Assembly: GCA_030068075.1 (NCBI GenBank)
Contig: CM057844.1
Coordinates: 17,406,001 to 17,470,000 of the forward strand
Origin: Paguma larvata
Lineage: Eukaryota; Chordata; Mammalia; Carnivora; Viverridae
Length of the DNA stretch: 64,000 nt
Direction: 5' to 3'
Positions 36,365 to 48,429 of the stretch are shown piece by piece. The first letter of the stretch is position 1, and each line of letters begins with the position of its first letter. Both the position numbers and the translations under genes were made by a program. The notes below the pieces were generated by a model. That model searched no databases. It was not told the DNA's origin and saw only the letters and a program-made list of their open reading frames with translations.

Positions 36365-37290
36365 ATGTGATTTTTTTTTTTTTGCACCCAATTCCAGATC
36401 AAATCATTCCCCTCTAGCAGTGAAGTTGCTGGTTTTCTCAACCATGCTGTAACAGAACTTCTACACAGATTGAAATGGGTCTTGTGGATGGAGTGAATAG
36501 AAGCATCTCAGGTTAAAATGCCACAAATGTTCACAGTGCTAACCCAAAGTTCAGTAGAATTTTAAAAAATAAATCCTCTAAATTGTTTTTATATCTTTGG
36601 TGGACTTAATTCAAGAGATCAAAATGGTTGTTTTTCATCATTTTGTTCAGTTTTATCGTTGCATTCTGTGTAGATTTACCATGTTCCTCATTTCTACCTA
36701 GAAGCCTTGCCCTCCAGAATAAAATTGTGTGTCATGAGAACCCCAGCAAAGAGGTTGCTAAATCTAGAGTTTGGAAAATATGATTGAATAACATTAATAA
36801 GGAATAGTAAAAGAAAAAAAAAAGAAAAATGTTTTATCTGAGAAGATAACTGCCTTCTCGTTCTGATGTTGCTACCCATGAGCTGCAAATCTTAGTGCAT
36901 TGCTTCACCTTGCTGAACCTCATATTAATGAGCTATCAAAAAAAAAAAAGCATCTGGAATCAAATTTTCTATAAGGGTCTTTCTACATATTTCATATAAA
37001 AACAACAAAACATGGCAAGGAGATGCTTAAAGGACCACCTTAACATAGAAAATATAAGCAAGTTCACTGTACTAAAACACTTAGAGTTTGGCAAAACTCT
37101 CTGGTAAGCATGGATTTGGTTCAGTGCACCCTCAGAAACATGAATGTGTCTCTAGACCCAAGCACTCAGTTGTTTGACATGCACATACAACCAAAATGTA
37201 CAAACAATGGCTTGCTTGAGAATATAAATAATAACTAGATAACCAAGGCCTAAGCACCACAAATTAGTAGTATAGCATGGTATTTGTCCA
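36365..37290. other. Intergenic DNA, nothing recognised
   Basis: Unique-looking sequence with no frame above 64 codons. Confidence 0.5.
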
Positions 37291-37294
37291 TCGT

Positions 37295-37500
37295 CATGGA
37301 AGGAAAGACATGGTTTCAGATCTCTGCTCCCACTTAGTAACTGCAGGTAAGAATCCTTACTATTCTAGGCGTCAAGTCACTCATCTGAAAGATGAGTGTA
37401 AAATCATTATTTTGACAGCTAAGAGGATTCAGCTATAGCATTTCAAGCATATAATACAGAGCCTGGAATATAAATGCTCCATCAATTGTCATAGTTATAA
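37295..37500 (+). repeat. MIR SINE remnant
   Basis: 'tggtttcagatctctgctcc', 'ctcatctgaaagatgagtg', 'cagagcctggaatataaatg' give the MIR order in sense orientation. Diverged. Confidence 0.6.
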
Positions 37501-38499
37501 TCATTTCATATGCTCAGGGTGGTCCTCTGGGTTGACAATGGAAGTATCTGTATGAATGAAGGTGAGAATTCACACCAATCTTCATCCCCTTTACTGGACT
37601 CATGCTAGGATAAGTCGTGTTAAGGAAGCCCTCCTAAAAAACAAACATCAAGAACACATTATAGCCTCACAACCCTATTGGAATTGGAAAAAGTGCCACC
37701 AGATGAGGTGGGAGGGGAAGTAGGAAAAGTGAGAAAGAAGAGGGCACTGAACAGAAGGTACAGAGAGCCACTGATTCGCCTTAGGTGGCAGTAGAAAGAA
37801 GGTGAGAGCAACCGAGCGTGGCAAGAGGAGCAGAGAAGACTGATTCTGCCTGAGGCCACCTCATAGATCCCATTTCAGGAATCCAAGGGCTTCTCCCTTC
37901 TCTTTCACAACAACACCAAGCATCTGTATATCTCTATGACTCATCACTCTCTCTCCTCTATCAGCAAAACATGTAGTTTCACTCCTCCACCTTGCCTCCC
38001 AAATTGGTCCCAAGCCCAGAGATTTCCCAAAACTGTGTCTCATTTATCCCCCTTGGCAGGCAGCACTAAGGACTGACATGCTGCTGACCAAGTTTACCTA
38101 TTTTGGTATATGTTGTTTTCTGACATATGGGCCTTTCCACTAAGGCTCTAGGAAATAGCCTCTTTGAGTGAATCAGTCAGGGTGTTAGAGGATATATTGG
38201 CTTCTATAACTGATAACTGAAAAGGTCCAAGGGTAGGATAGGGAGCAAATGTGGCTCAGTCAGGATTTTGCTCCATGTTCCTCTGCCCATCCTCACGTTC
38301 ATCAGCAGGCTGCAACAGTTTCAGGAATTATACCCGGAGCATAGTAGAATGAGGGAGAAAGGGACTATTGCTTCCTCTGGCTCTCTCCATAGAAAAAGAA
38401 CTTCTTTTGCCAGCATCTCTTTGAAAACATACCCATTTCTGAGCCAATTCCTGTAGTCCAAGGAATGGCATACAATGATTGGCTCTAGCCTGAATTCTT
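37501..38499. other. Intergenic DNA with a short segment shared with 22.4 kb
   Basis: No gene recognised. Around 38008-38060 the phrase 'caagcccagagattt' followed by a similar 'ccttggcag' tail recurs at 22407-22460, probably two copies of an unnamed old repeat. Confidence 0.4.
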
Positions 38500-38650
38500 C
38501 AACTGACCACTGGCAAACTTCTCAGGATTTCACGTCCTTATGAACACTCTGGGAATCTTGGTAAAATGCAGATTCTGGCTGAGGAAATTTTGAATCACGT
38601 CTAAGATTCAGCATTTCTAGTATCCCAGGTAACAATGATAGTCTGCACTT
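38500..38650 (+). repeat. MER5A-like remnant (weak)
   Basis: 'tggtaaaatgcagattctgg', 'aagattcagcatttctagta' and 'tcccaggtaacaatgatag' resemble MER5A. Diverged and approximate. Confidence 0.45.
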
Positions 38651-38910
38651 TGAGTACAAAGGAATAGTAGGCATCTGGACTAGATAGGAAAGGGCCTGTA
38701 AGCTTTTATACACCATTGAATTTACAGAGCCTATAATACTACTTGGTGCACAAAAGGTATCCTACAAATACCTGTTAAACTTTGAAAAGTATCTACCAAA
38801 AACTGCGAAAATGATCCCTAGCCAGTTAACAGATCTTTGTAATCCATTCCTCCTCTTTAGACACAACTGTCAACTTTTGAGCCTTTTGATATTATTTAAA
38901 ACACTCATTA

Positions 38911-39125
38911 GGGGCACCTGGCAGCTCAGTCAGTTAAGTGGCCAATTCTTGATTTTGGCTCAGGTCATGGTGTCCTGGTTTGTGGGACTGAGCCCTGTGT
39001 TGCCCTCTGTGCTAACAATGCAGAGACTACTTAGGATTCTCTCTCTCCCCGTCTCTCTGCCCCTTCCCCACTCATGCGAGTGTGCCCTCTCTCTCTCAAA
39101 ATAAATACATAAACTTAAAAATTAT
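38911..39125 (+). mobile_element. CAN-SINE, first of a head-to-tail pair
   Basis: The head is GGGGCACCTGGCAGCTCAGT, with a felid body ('gccctctgtgctaacaatgc'), CT-rich region and tail 'aaaataaatacataaact'. It is diverged from consensus. Confidence 0.88.
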
Positions 39126-39126
39126 A

Positions 39127-39332
39127 GGGGTGCCTGGGTGGCTCAATCAGTTAAGCCTCTGACTGCAGGTCAGGTCATTATGTCTCCGTTAATGAGTTCA
39201 AGCCACAAATCGGCCTGTCCACTCTTGGTGTAGTGCCTTTTTCAGATCCTCTGTCTCCCTCTCCCTCTGCCCCTCCCCGACTTGTGCTCACGCACTCTCT
39301 CTCTGTCAAAAATAAATAAACTTTAAAAAACA
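39127..39332 (+). mobile_element. CAN-SINE, second of a head-to-tail pair
   Basis: The head GGGTGCCTGGGTGGCTCAAT starts right after the tail of the first copy. The B-box-like region is AGTTCAAGCC, then a CT-rich region and AAATAAATAAA tail follow. It probably inserted into the A-rich tail of the first SINE. Confidence 0.88.
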
Positions 39333-41865
39333 TATAAAAAAATAAAACAGTAGATTCTGCAAGCTAAAAATGAATAAATGATAGAACACTTATACTTTGA
39401 AAAGTTACAGTCTTCCTTCCTTGAGAGCATGTGTAAGAGATAAGCTCAATAACCTGACTGAAACATCAATATTTAGAAACCGGGATCTCCTTTCCAGGTG
39501 CACAAAATTTTGCAATTTGAAGTATTATATACAAAGATTACTAAATATTTGAGCTTAGAAGTAAACTGAATTATTCTTTGCAAACTTTTCAGCATGGCTT
39601 CTGGTATGGAACAAGGACAAGCGGCATGTGAAAAAAAAAAATTAAAAATGACCCAAAGTATCCAAATTCACACTGAGATACAGAAATGAATGTTGAAATA
39701 AGATACTCTTTTGTTCACATAATATTCTCTGATTCATTAGAAAATATTCATTCTTACTGTTTACAGCACTAGCTTTGTGTTCTAGAGAGGGAGCAAAGAC
39801 ACTTAGATAGATTCTTCCAGAATTCCATACAGTCACCAGAATGATAAGTCTTGAGGTAAATCATTATCTCAAAAAGAAAAACTTCAAATGGAAGACTGTA
39901 AAACATTAAAAAAATACTTTTGACCTCTGATACCCTAATAAAGAAATTTTTCTGGTGTTACAGAGAATAACCACTTTACCGCAGGCACCACCAATGGCCA
40001 ACATAAACTCTACATTGACCACCTCATTTATCTGCTGGGTAGCAGGTCTCAGATGGCCATCAGAGGCCCAGTCAGTTCCTGTGAAAGGGCTAATCCCCAA
40101 CCCCTATTTCCTCATTCCCCTTTCCTTACCAGGGAAAAACACATATTTATTCCTTCTGGTCTGATTTCTGGAGGTGACAATTAGTGTCATGGAAATGACT
40201 GCAAACTTGTAACTGAGATTTCTCAGTTGCCCCTAAACTCTGAGCCTGTCTCCGGCCAAGTTCATGGGTTCCTCTCTGTCCAGGCAGTTTATGTGTGGCT
40301 GTCTTTTTTCATGAGAGAAGTATAGTTTGGGAAAAGAAAAAAGAAAGCAGGAGACAGATCTTACCTATCACCCACTTTTCCCTTCTCCAAGCAGAAATCA
40401 GCCTATCCCCTCCAACAAAGGAAGTTAGGGGAGCAAAGCTCACTGCCTTCCCTGACAATTAAAGTAACAAAAAGAGCCTCTTGAACCAAACTTGAGACAA
40501 CTTTGAAAGCTTCAATGGAGCCAGTTCTACAACTGAAAGGTTGGAATATACTCTGAACTTAGGAAAAAAAAAATCCCTACAGCTAATATTTCCACAAAAA
40601 ACCTACGAGTTGCTACCTTGAAAAAGACATTTTTCCCACCGAGCTCTATGGGAAGACCTGAAGACTGGATGGAAGACAGAGGCACTCCAGGAGACTCCTG
40701 AATAATATGTAGTCTAAATGAAACCTCAAATTCCTTAGTAAAAACAGAACTGTCCTAACTCTTGACTCAGAAGCAAAGAGAATTTTCCACAGTAATGACT
40801 ATACCCTTACTTCGTTCTACCCTTCCGACTGCCCTCTATTGTGCCCCCACATTCTTTTCAAGAATTTACAAGGTTTGCTTACCCTCTTCCTAGAATATAT
40901 GCCAGGTGTGAACTCCTAAGAACTGGATGAACCAAAATGGCCACAAATGGATCAAGCAGATAGGTCAGTTCCTTTGTTCCTAAAAGGTCTTCCCCATTTC
41001 CCATCCCTTCTTAATTTTAGACTCAGGAATTCTGAAGAGTGGTGTTAGCGATCAAGACTAAAATAGGGAAAGAGGAGCTGTGAATGCCCTATTAGGAAAC
41101 ATATCAGAATTAGGAAAATTTGCTTGGGGAAGTTAATTCTCTGAGCTCTGAGCCTTTGCATCATTGGAAACTTTCCAGGAACTCTAAATAATGGGCTTTA
41201 AGACGGCATTCTAAAATAAAATCTTCTTTGAAATACTAAGCAAACTAGAGAATTTACGGGACCAAAAGTATTCAAAGTTTTATACAAGCTTTCATCACTG
41301 CAAAGTGATGAAAAATTTCCCCATCCTTTCTATTTATATGCAAATTTTTAATTAAGGAGGTGGCAGTGATTACTAAATATGTACCCTGCCACTTGAGTTT
41401 TAGGACAGGGCGGTATAAATAATTGAAGTCATTAATTTACAAATGAGACATAAATGACTAACTATGAAGATCATAGAGTCAATTTGTGGAAATTAACAGC
41501 AAAGGTCAATTAAAATCTACCTAAAAAGTCCTAGTTTTATAATTCTAAACATTTGTTGCTTGTGAACAAAAAAGTAATCCTTTAGTCTTCTCTTTAGTAA
41601 CTATTCCTTCCTTCCCCACTCTCACCACCCCTACTCCCAGATTTTTCTTTCTAACAAACATAGAAAGAGAAAGGAAAAGCAAAATAATAACTGTTAAAAT
41701 TCCAAGATTTTACTTCAAGCCAAGGCCACATTTCTAGGCAACTTTGATCAGGTAAATTACCTCTAAGTGTCTCAATTTTTCCCTTAGAAAATTGAAATAA
41801 TTTATCACCTTTGATCTGCAAATTTGTGAGGGCATTTAAAGATTGAATGAAACTTACCTGCTGGT
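39333..41865. other. Intergenic DNA, no gene recognised
   Basis: The 105-bp stretch 39950-40160 has overlapping short frames on both strands with no recognisable product. 41290-41560 contains a perfect short hairpin and AT-rich octamer-like sequence (listed separately). Confidence 0.5.
41290..41313. repeat. Perfect 10-bp inverted repeat with 4-base loop
   Basis: TTTCATCACT (41290-41299) and AGTGATGAAA (41304-41313) are exact inverses around GCAA. This could be a protein-binding palindrome or chance. Confidence 0.5.
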
Positions 41866-42106
41866 GTTTGTTTCCAGGAAGATGGAATAGACATACTTTT
41901 CCCTATTCCTCCTGCTAAGTTCTACTAAAAACCCTGGATATTATATATAAAACAAACACAAGCATATCTGAAAGCTTAATTAGAGGAAGGCAGTCCAGCT
42001 AAGGACCTTGGGCCAGAAGAACATAGGGAGTGAGTTCTCTGGGTTTTCTTTCTGCTTCATATATTCCAGAGTAGATACTAGATAACTGGCACCCCATGGT
42101 CACAGA

Positions 42107-42225
42107 CAGAAAGGAAAAAAAAGAAGAAAGGGAGAAAGAGAGGGAGGGAGAGAGGAAGAGAAAGAGGGAGGGGAGAGGGAAGGAAGGAAGGAGGGAAGGA
42201 GGGAGCGAGGAAGAAGAGGAAGAAC
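42107..42225. repeat. Purine-only (GA-rich) tract
   Basis: About 115 bases are nearly all A and G on the + strand (GAAAGG, GGGAGG and AAGG units). They give a spurious Glu/Arg/Lys-rich frame on + and a Ser/Pro/Leu frame on -. Such tracts can form triplex (H-DNA). Confidence 0.85.
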
Positions 42226-43477
42226 CAGCCCAAAGGAAAAACCTGCCTCTCTGGCCAAAGGACCAGAAAAAGGGTTATCCAGGAATACAAAAACATTTGG
42301 ATAATACAAAGTCTACTCCAACCAAACAACACAGAAAAGAACTGCAGTCCAACCTCCACCTCTGCCAGCCAAAGCCACATGGAAAGCATAGACACGCACC
42401 CTGGGCAGGCTGTAACAACATGCCTCCATTCTCTCTTCCTTGGGTATATGTTGAAGGAAGCCTAATGGAGGGTAAGAATTTTCCCCAGTATTCAGTGGTA
42501 ACAAGAATACTCCAGCTCACAAGTGTTAATGGAAGCCATAAGGGAAATTCCATCCCATCTAGCAGTAAGAAGTCCCTTACTCCCTGGGTGTCAATGGAGG
42601 CAGAGCGGAGAACCTGGACTTCCACCCACACCTGGAAGAAGGAGGTGGCACCCCTACTTCACCCACCAGAGCACTGTCAGAGAGGCCTGATGCACAGATT
42701 TAAGTAAGATCTAGAATCTATTAATAACCCAAATTATCCAGGTTTCAATAAAAAAATCACCTGTTATACCAAGAACCAGGAAGAACTCAAACTAAATGAG
42801 AAAAAGACAATCACCAGATTGCTCCAAGAAGATACAGACGTTGGAATTATTGACAAGGATATTAAAGCAGCTTTCATAAAACTGCTCAGAATAGTTACAA
42901 ACACACTTGAAATAAATTAATACACAGAAAGTCCTGACAAAGAAACAGAAGATATAAGGAAAAACCAAACGGAAATTTTAGAACTAAAAAATAAAATAAT
43001 TGATATAAAAAAATTCCATAGATGGGCTTGACACCAGAATGAACAAGGCAGAGGAGAGAACCAGTGAACCTAAACAGAACAGAAATTATTCAATCCAAGC
43101 AACGGAGTATAAACAGACTAAAAGAAATGCACAATCTCAAGGCTGTGTGAACTGTAAAAAAAGACCATGTCATCAAAGTCCTAGAAAGAGTAAAGATGAT
43201 GAGACTGAAAAAAATAGTTAAAGAAATATGTTAAAAAAAAGGGAGAGGGGTAAGAAGGGGGGGCAGCCTACAGATTCAAGCAGGGTAAACTTAAATAGCC
43301 AAATAAATCTATTAACGAGACACACCATAGTCAAATTTTGAAAACTAAAAACAAAAAATATATCAAAAGCAGCCTAAGAAAAATGACACATTGTTTATAG
43401 ACATAAAATAAATTCAAATAGCAGAGGATTTCTCACCAGAAACCACAGAAGGCAAAGAAAGTAGCACAATATTTCTT

Positions 43478-43643
43478 TTCTTTTCTTTTTTTTTGGAGGT
43501 GATGGGTATATTTATTAACTTGATCCTTGATCGTGGTGATGGTTTCAGGTATACGTCCAAACTCGTCAACTGTATGTATTATAATTTTTTTACATATCAA
43601 TTATATCTCAATAAAGCTCTAAATAAAAGATCTCCCATTTCCT
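43478..43643 (+). mobile_element. Short L1 3'-end insertion inside the old L1
   Basis: The sequence 'ggaggtgatgggtatattta', 'gatcgtggtgatggtttcag', 'atatctcaataaagctct' is the 3' terminus of an L1. A 14-bp motif flanks it with one mismatch (43464-43477, GCACAATATTTCTT, and 43644-43657, GCACAATGTTTCTT), as expected for an aged target-site duplication. Confidence 0.7.
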
Positions 43644-43806
43644 GCACAATGTTTCTTAAGAGGTGGAAAAAAAAAATCAACCCAGAATCCTATACCCAGT
43701 TGACAGGATCCTTCAGGAATGAAGGCGAAACCAACACATTCTCAGGTGAAGAAAATCTAAGAGAATTTGTTGCCAGCTGACCTACCTTAAAAGAGTAGCT
43801 AAAGAA

Positions 43807-44036
43807 AGGCAGGAACCTCTACCAGGACAGGGGAGTGCGGCCCCAGCCGCCCTGCGGGCCACAGACTTGCCTGCATTCTGCTGCTGCCACTGAGGACTCT
43901 CTTGGCCTCCTGCTCTCTCAGGAGTGCCAGTCCTGAGTGCTCGCACATCCAGCAGCCTCCCAGGCTGCAGTTGTGAACCCCTGTAATCAAAGGACTCCTG
44001 GGACGCCAGCAACGAAGAAGGTCCGCAGGTGGAACA
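43807..44036. other. Unidentified GC-rich insert inside the old L1
   Basis: About 230 GC-rich bases ('ggggagtgcggccccagc', 'cctgcgggccacagacttg') separate two parts of AT-rich L1 that would otherwise be continuous ('gagtagctaaagaaag' before, 'atatatgggttaaatacaat' after). I see no A tail, no clear target-site duplication and no repeat family. The minus-strand frame across it (92 codons) matches nothing I know. Confidence 0.55.
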
Positions 44037-44278
44037 GATATATGGGTTAAATACAATCAACTTTCCTTCTTTTCCTGACTTTTCTAAATTATGTTTTAAT
44101 GATTGCAGTGAAAATTGTAACCTTGTCTAACGTGGTTGGCAATGAATGCAGAGGAATTATTTGAGACGCCAACGTTCTGAGCAGAGAAAGGTAAAGGGAC
44201 CTGAGGGGAGGTAAGATTTCTTCACTTTAGTTTTTGTGGTACAGAGTTATATACCAAAAATGCCTTTCAAAGAGATGT

Positions 44279-44289
44279 GCACGCACGCA

Positions 44290-44328
<39 letters not shown>
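44279..44328. repeat. (GCAC)n/(CA)n microsatellite
   Basis: ACGC units are followed by a pure (AC)n run of about 17 repeats. Confidence 0.95.
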
Positions 44329-44330
<2 letters not shown>

Positions 44331-46140
44331 TAGATAAAATAGAATTCTAAAAAATGTTCAAGTAAAACAGGCAGGAAAAAGAAAATAAAAGGCAATGAGA
44401 GCAAAGAGAAATAATAAAAAAGCAATTATCAATCATGTATTACATGCTATTAAAAAGACATTGTAGCAATTAAAAGACAAGGGTTTGCAAAGTGGATTAA
44501 GAAATATTATCTAACTATGTGCTGCCTGCAAGAAAGTAACTTCAAATATAAAGATGTAGGTAGGTTGAAAGTAAAAAGACGAAAGAAAAAAGGTAATATA
44601 ATGCTATATGTTTTATGTGCAGGCATATTTAAAGCAAAAATTGATAGAACTAAAAGGGAAAACTGAAAAATCCACTGTTACAGTTGAATACTTCAACATC
44701 CCTCTCTCAACAATTTATAAAATAACTAGACATTACTAGACAGCAAGTATTTAGAAAATCCAACAACATTATCAACCAACGAAGTCTAAAGTCATTGACA
44801 GAACACTCCACACAACAGCAGAAATCACTTCATCTTCAATTCCTCACATGATATATACCACGATAGAGCAAATCTTGTCCATAGAACAAATTGCAACAAA
44901 TTTCAAAGATTTGAAATTGTGTAGAGTATGTTCTCTGACCACAATGTAATCAAACTAGAAGTCAACAACAGGAAGACAAAAAGAAAATGTTTTTAACACT
45001 TGAAAACTAAACACTTCTAAATAAGCCTAAGTCAAAGGGAAATTATCAATGGCCAAAACATAAAAAGAAAAAGACTGAAAATGGAAATATATCAAAATCT
45101 GCAAGACACAGGTAAAGTAGTGTTGACGGAAATATCGTAGTACTAGATTGCTTATATGAAGAGGAAAAGTCTTGAAGCAATAAGCTAACTAAGCTGTCGT
45201 CCGTCTCAAGAGCACAGAAAATGAAGAGCAAAAATAAACCCAAATAAGACGGAAGGAAATAACAAAGAATAGAAATTAATGAAATTGAAAACAGGAAAAA
45301 ATTAGAGAAAATCAATGAAGAGAAAGTTTGGTTCTTTGAATATAAACCTACAAACCTCTAGCAAGACTGACAAAGAAAAAAGAGAAAAGGCACAACTAAC
45401 ACAGACCCTGCAAGACACCAAAAGAATAAGGGAATATTACAAACATCTCTATACATATATTTGAAAACTTAAATACAATGAGCCAATTCCTCAGAGGTAC
45501 AAACTATCATAAATCATCTAATATGTAATAGATAATCTGAATAACCCTAGAACTATTTTAAAAATTGAAATTGAATTCATAATTAAAAATCTCTTCAGAA
45601 AAGAAATCTTCAACCAGATGTTCACTAAAGAATTCTACCAATGTTCAAAGAATTAATGCCAAATTTATACAATCTCTTCAGAAAATTCAAGAAGGAACGC
45701 TTTCTAATTCATTCCATGAAACCAGTATTATCCCTATAACAAAACCAGACAAAAATAGTACCAAAAAAAGAAACCTGGACCAATATCCCTCATGAATATG
45801 GATGCACAATTTTAAATAATATATTAGCAGATAGAATTCAACAATGTATAAAAACTATTATGCCATGACCAAGTAGGAATTATTCCAGTGATACAAGGCT
45901 GGCTGAATATTTGAAAATCAATCAATGAAATCCACCACATTAACCGACTAAAAAAGAAAATTCATTGATCACAGCCATCGAAGCATGAAATGCATATTTC
46001 ATGCACGTTAAAAGCCCTCAAAACACAGAAATAGAGGAGAATTTCTTCAATGTGATAAGGAAACATCTTTTTAAAAATACCTACAGCAAATCTCCTATAC
46101 GGTGATGAAAGGAAGTCAAGATAAGGAAAACATTAAGATG

Positions 46141-47462
46141 AAACAGGCTGCCTGACAGTCTGACAGTCGGTCAACTTTAGTGGAAGACCATCTAGGGTAG
46201 AGGCTTATGATGGAGCTAGGAGGGGAAAGGTGGGAGAAATGCCCCCTCTTTTTTAAAATGATGCCTTAAAGGAATCTTGTTTCAGAGGATAAAAGTTTGT
46301 TCTATTTGGTGAATGTTTTAAGTTCCTAAAAAGTAAATAACTGTTTCATGCTTTTAAATTCCATATGAAATTATCAAATGAGTCATGAGAAAAATGCTAA
46401 CGTCAAAATTAAAATCAAATGAATCACTGTTTCTGGCTGCAAAGCAGAGCACTTTGCTCTGTGCTTATACTCTGAGGAAGGCCAACTGGCTGTCTGCGCC
46501 CTGCCCCACCACCACACCCCTCCCCTCTGGAGCAGCCCTTCTCCCCAGCTTCTCAGAAGCTGGGTTATGGATAGGAGAAGAGCAGTATCTCCTCCCACAA
46601 CAAGCATTTTCTGAGAGGTAAGTCTGTGGAGTTACTTGTCTCCCAAAACTCAAGCCCATCACCATGGAAATGAAAAATAACAATAGGATTTTGTGCCTTC
46701 TCCAAGTTGGCATCTCAGAAGAGACCTTCAGCACGGTTTCAGTTGTGTCCAACAAACTCTCAAGTTTGTGATGACGTAGGACCAAATCCCTCTCCCTTCA
46801 TATCCAGTCAGGTTGACTTTTCCAGCTTTTCTTTCCCTAACATATTTCCTTATCTCCACAGAAGGTCCTGAAACCCAGAGGAAAGGGAGAGAAAAAAAAG
46901 AGAGCTGAACATAAAATAGAACTATAGGAAAATTCTACTTGGTTTTTTGAGGATGGGGAAAGTGATAGGTACAAAATTAAAAGTACCAATTTGTACTCCT
47001 GGCAGAGAAGGACTACCATTTAGCTTACCTCAGCACTGGACAGCCTTGTGAGTCCTGACTCCTTTGGGACCCAGAGGTGAAAGCCTCACAGAACTACTAG
47101 GCAGGAGCCTTCCAGAGAGTTGTGTTTTGGCAACGGCTGCTATAGAGGAAGGTTCTTATTTTTACACCAATGGGGCTGAAACATTGCCATCCCCCTGTAC
47201 TTCCTACAAATGGAACATAATACATGGACTCGTCCCCATCCCTGGAAGTTCCTTAATTAATATCCCTAAGATGAACAGCAGTGTTACAGTTTCAGTGTCT
47301 AACTTTAATGGTTCTGGGAATGGGAGCTCTTTGAGACGCCGCTCACCATGCTATGAGAATGCACTTGATTGTATTTTAGGAATGTCTATCAATACCCGCT
47401 CTATTCCTCCACACTATGTCCTTAAAATTACCTTAGTGAACCAAGGGTTGAGGTTAAACAGA
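46141..47462. other. Intergenic DNA, no gene recognised
   Basis: Frames of 106 and 148 codons (46465-46785 on minus, 47064-47510 on plus) show no recognisable domain. The plus-strand frame runs into a CAN-SINE, so I take both as chance. Confidence 0.5.
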
Positions 47463-47471
47463 AGCACAAAG

Positions 47472-47692
47472 TTGAGGGTGGGGTGGGAGCTGGGTGGCTC
47501 AGTCAGTTGAGCGTCCAACTTCATGATGATCTCCTGTTTGTGAGTTTGAGCCCCAAGTCAGGCTCTGTGATGACAACTTGGAGCCTGGAGCCTGCTTTAA
47601 ATTCTGTGTCTCCCTCTGTCTCTGCTCCCCCCACCCCATTTATGCTCTCTCTCTTTCTTAAAAATAAATACATTGAAAAAAAAGTTTTTTAA
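47472..47692 (+). mobile_element. CAN-SINE
   Basis: The head is GGGAGCTGGGTGGCTCAGTC; the body 'ggctctgtgatgacaacttg' and 'gagcctggagcctgct' is felid type, with a CT-rich stretch and A-rich tail. AGCACAAAG occurs on both sides (47463-47471 and 47694-47702) as a short target-site duplication. Confidence 0.9.
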
Positions 47693-47910
47693 AAGCACAA
47701 AGGGAGTATCCTTCTGATACCCAGACCTCAAATTGCCCTCATCAGTGAAAGTGATATTCAGGCATGAAAGGTGCTCACAAAAGAGAGAGAGGATCTGGAG
47801 CTCACTTCCATATTATATAATTACAACCTTCCAGATATATATTTCCCCAACAAGGCAGAGTTGTATTTTCTTTAGGGTTGCTGTTGTTGTAAATGGATTC
47901 TAGAATTCTT

Positions 47911-48107
47911 CAGGTCGGAGCACCTGGTGGCTCAGTCAGTTAAGCATCCAACTTAGGTTGAGGTCACCATCTCTCAGTTCATGAGTTCAAGCCCTGTGTC
48001 AGGCTCTGTGCTGACAGTGCAGAGCTTATTCGGATTCTCTGTCTCCCTTTCTCTCTGCCCCTCCCCCATGTTCTCTCTCTCTCAAAAATACATAAATAAT
48101 TTTTTAA
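47911..48107 (+). mobile_element. CAN-SINE
   Basis: The head is GGAGCACCTGGTGGCTCAGT, with a B-box-like GAGTTCAAGCC, felid body and (AAATAC)n tail. TAGAATTCTT flanks it at 47901-47910 and 48108-48117, a 10-bp target-site duplication. Confidence 0.92.
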
Positions 48108-48292
48108 TAGAATTCTTTAGCTGAAAAACTGTTCTTCTTCCCAGGTACATAAAAAGGGAGCATTCAAAAGTAACGTCTAAGCCCTTCTCTACACAGGCAA
48201 AATGTTCAACAACATCAACAAGGAGTTATTACACTATGATAGTATTGAAAAATCATTCCTCTGCTCATGAAAAGTTGCATTGACCAATTGAC

Positions 48293-48391
48293 CATATATA
48301 TATATATACATACACACATATATATATATATATATGTATTTATATGTGTATATGATCAAGGATCATATATATACATATGTATATATATATG

Positions 48392-48423
<32 letters not shown>

Positions 48424-48424
48424 A
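48293..48424. repeat. (TA)n/(CA)n compound microsatellite
   Basis: Long runs of TATATA with CATA, TGTA and a closing ACACACAC block. Likely length-polymorphic. Confidence 0.92.
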
Positions 48425-48429
48425 ATGTA

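Larger units (their letters stand above)
41870..46140 (+). mobile_element. Old L1 on the plus strand, 3'-truncated, with two later insertions
   Basis: Sense L1 wording runs through the 5' region ('ccaggaagatggaatagac'), ORF1 area ('cagattgctccaagaagat', 'gtcctagaaagagtaaaga', 'cccagaatcctatacccagt'), ORF2 endonuclease ('gtgctgcctgcaagaaagta') and RT part ('catgaatatggatgcacaat', 'gaaatccaccacattaacc'). All frames are broken. The C-terminal part of ORF2 and the 3' end are missing. Confidence 0.82.

Noticed and set aside
42096..42707. A 203-codon plus-strand frame
   Set aside because: Its first third is the purine tract (Glu/Lys/Arg runs) and the rest is old L1 leader sequence; no known protein.
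43782..44060. Minus-strand frames of 85-92 codons over the GC-rich insert
   Set aside because: Two overlapping frames in GC-rich DNA with no similarity known to me. The insert is reported as DNA of unknown origin and not as a gene.
44279..44328. A CRISPR-like or tandem-array structure
   Set aside because: It is a plain dinucleotide microsatellite. No direct-repeat and spacer pattern occurs anywhere in the window.
47064..47510. A 148-codon plus-strand frame
   Set aside because: It has no recognisable domain, runs into a CAN-SINE at its end, and shows no splice or promoter context.
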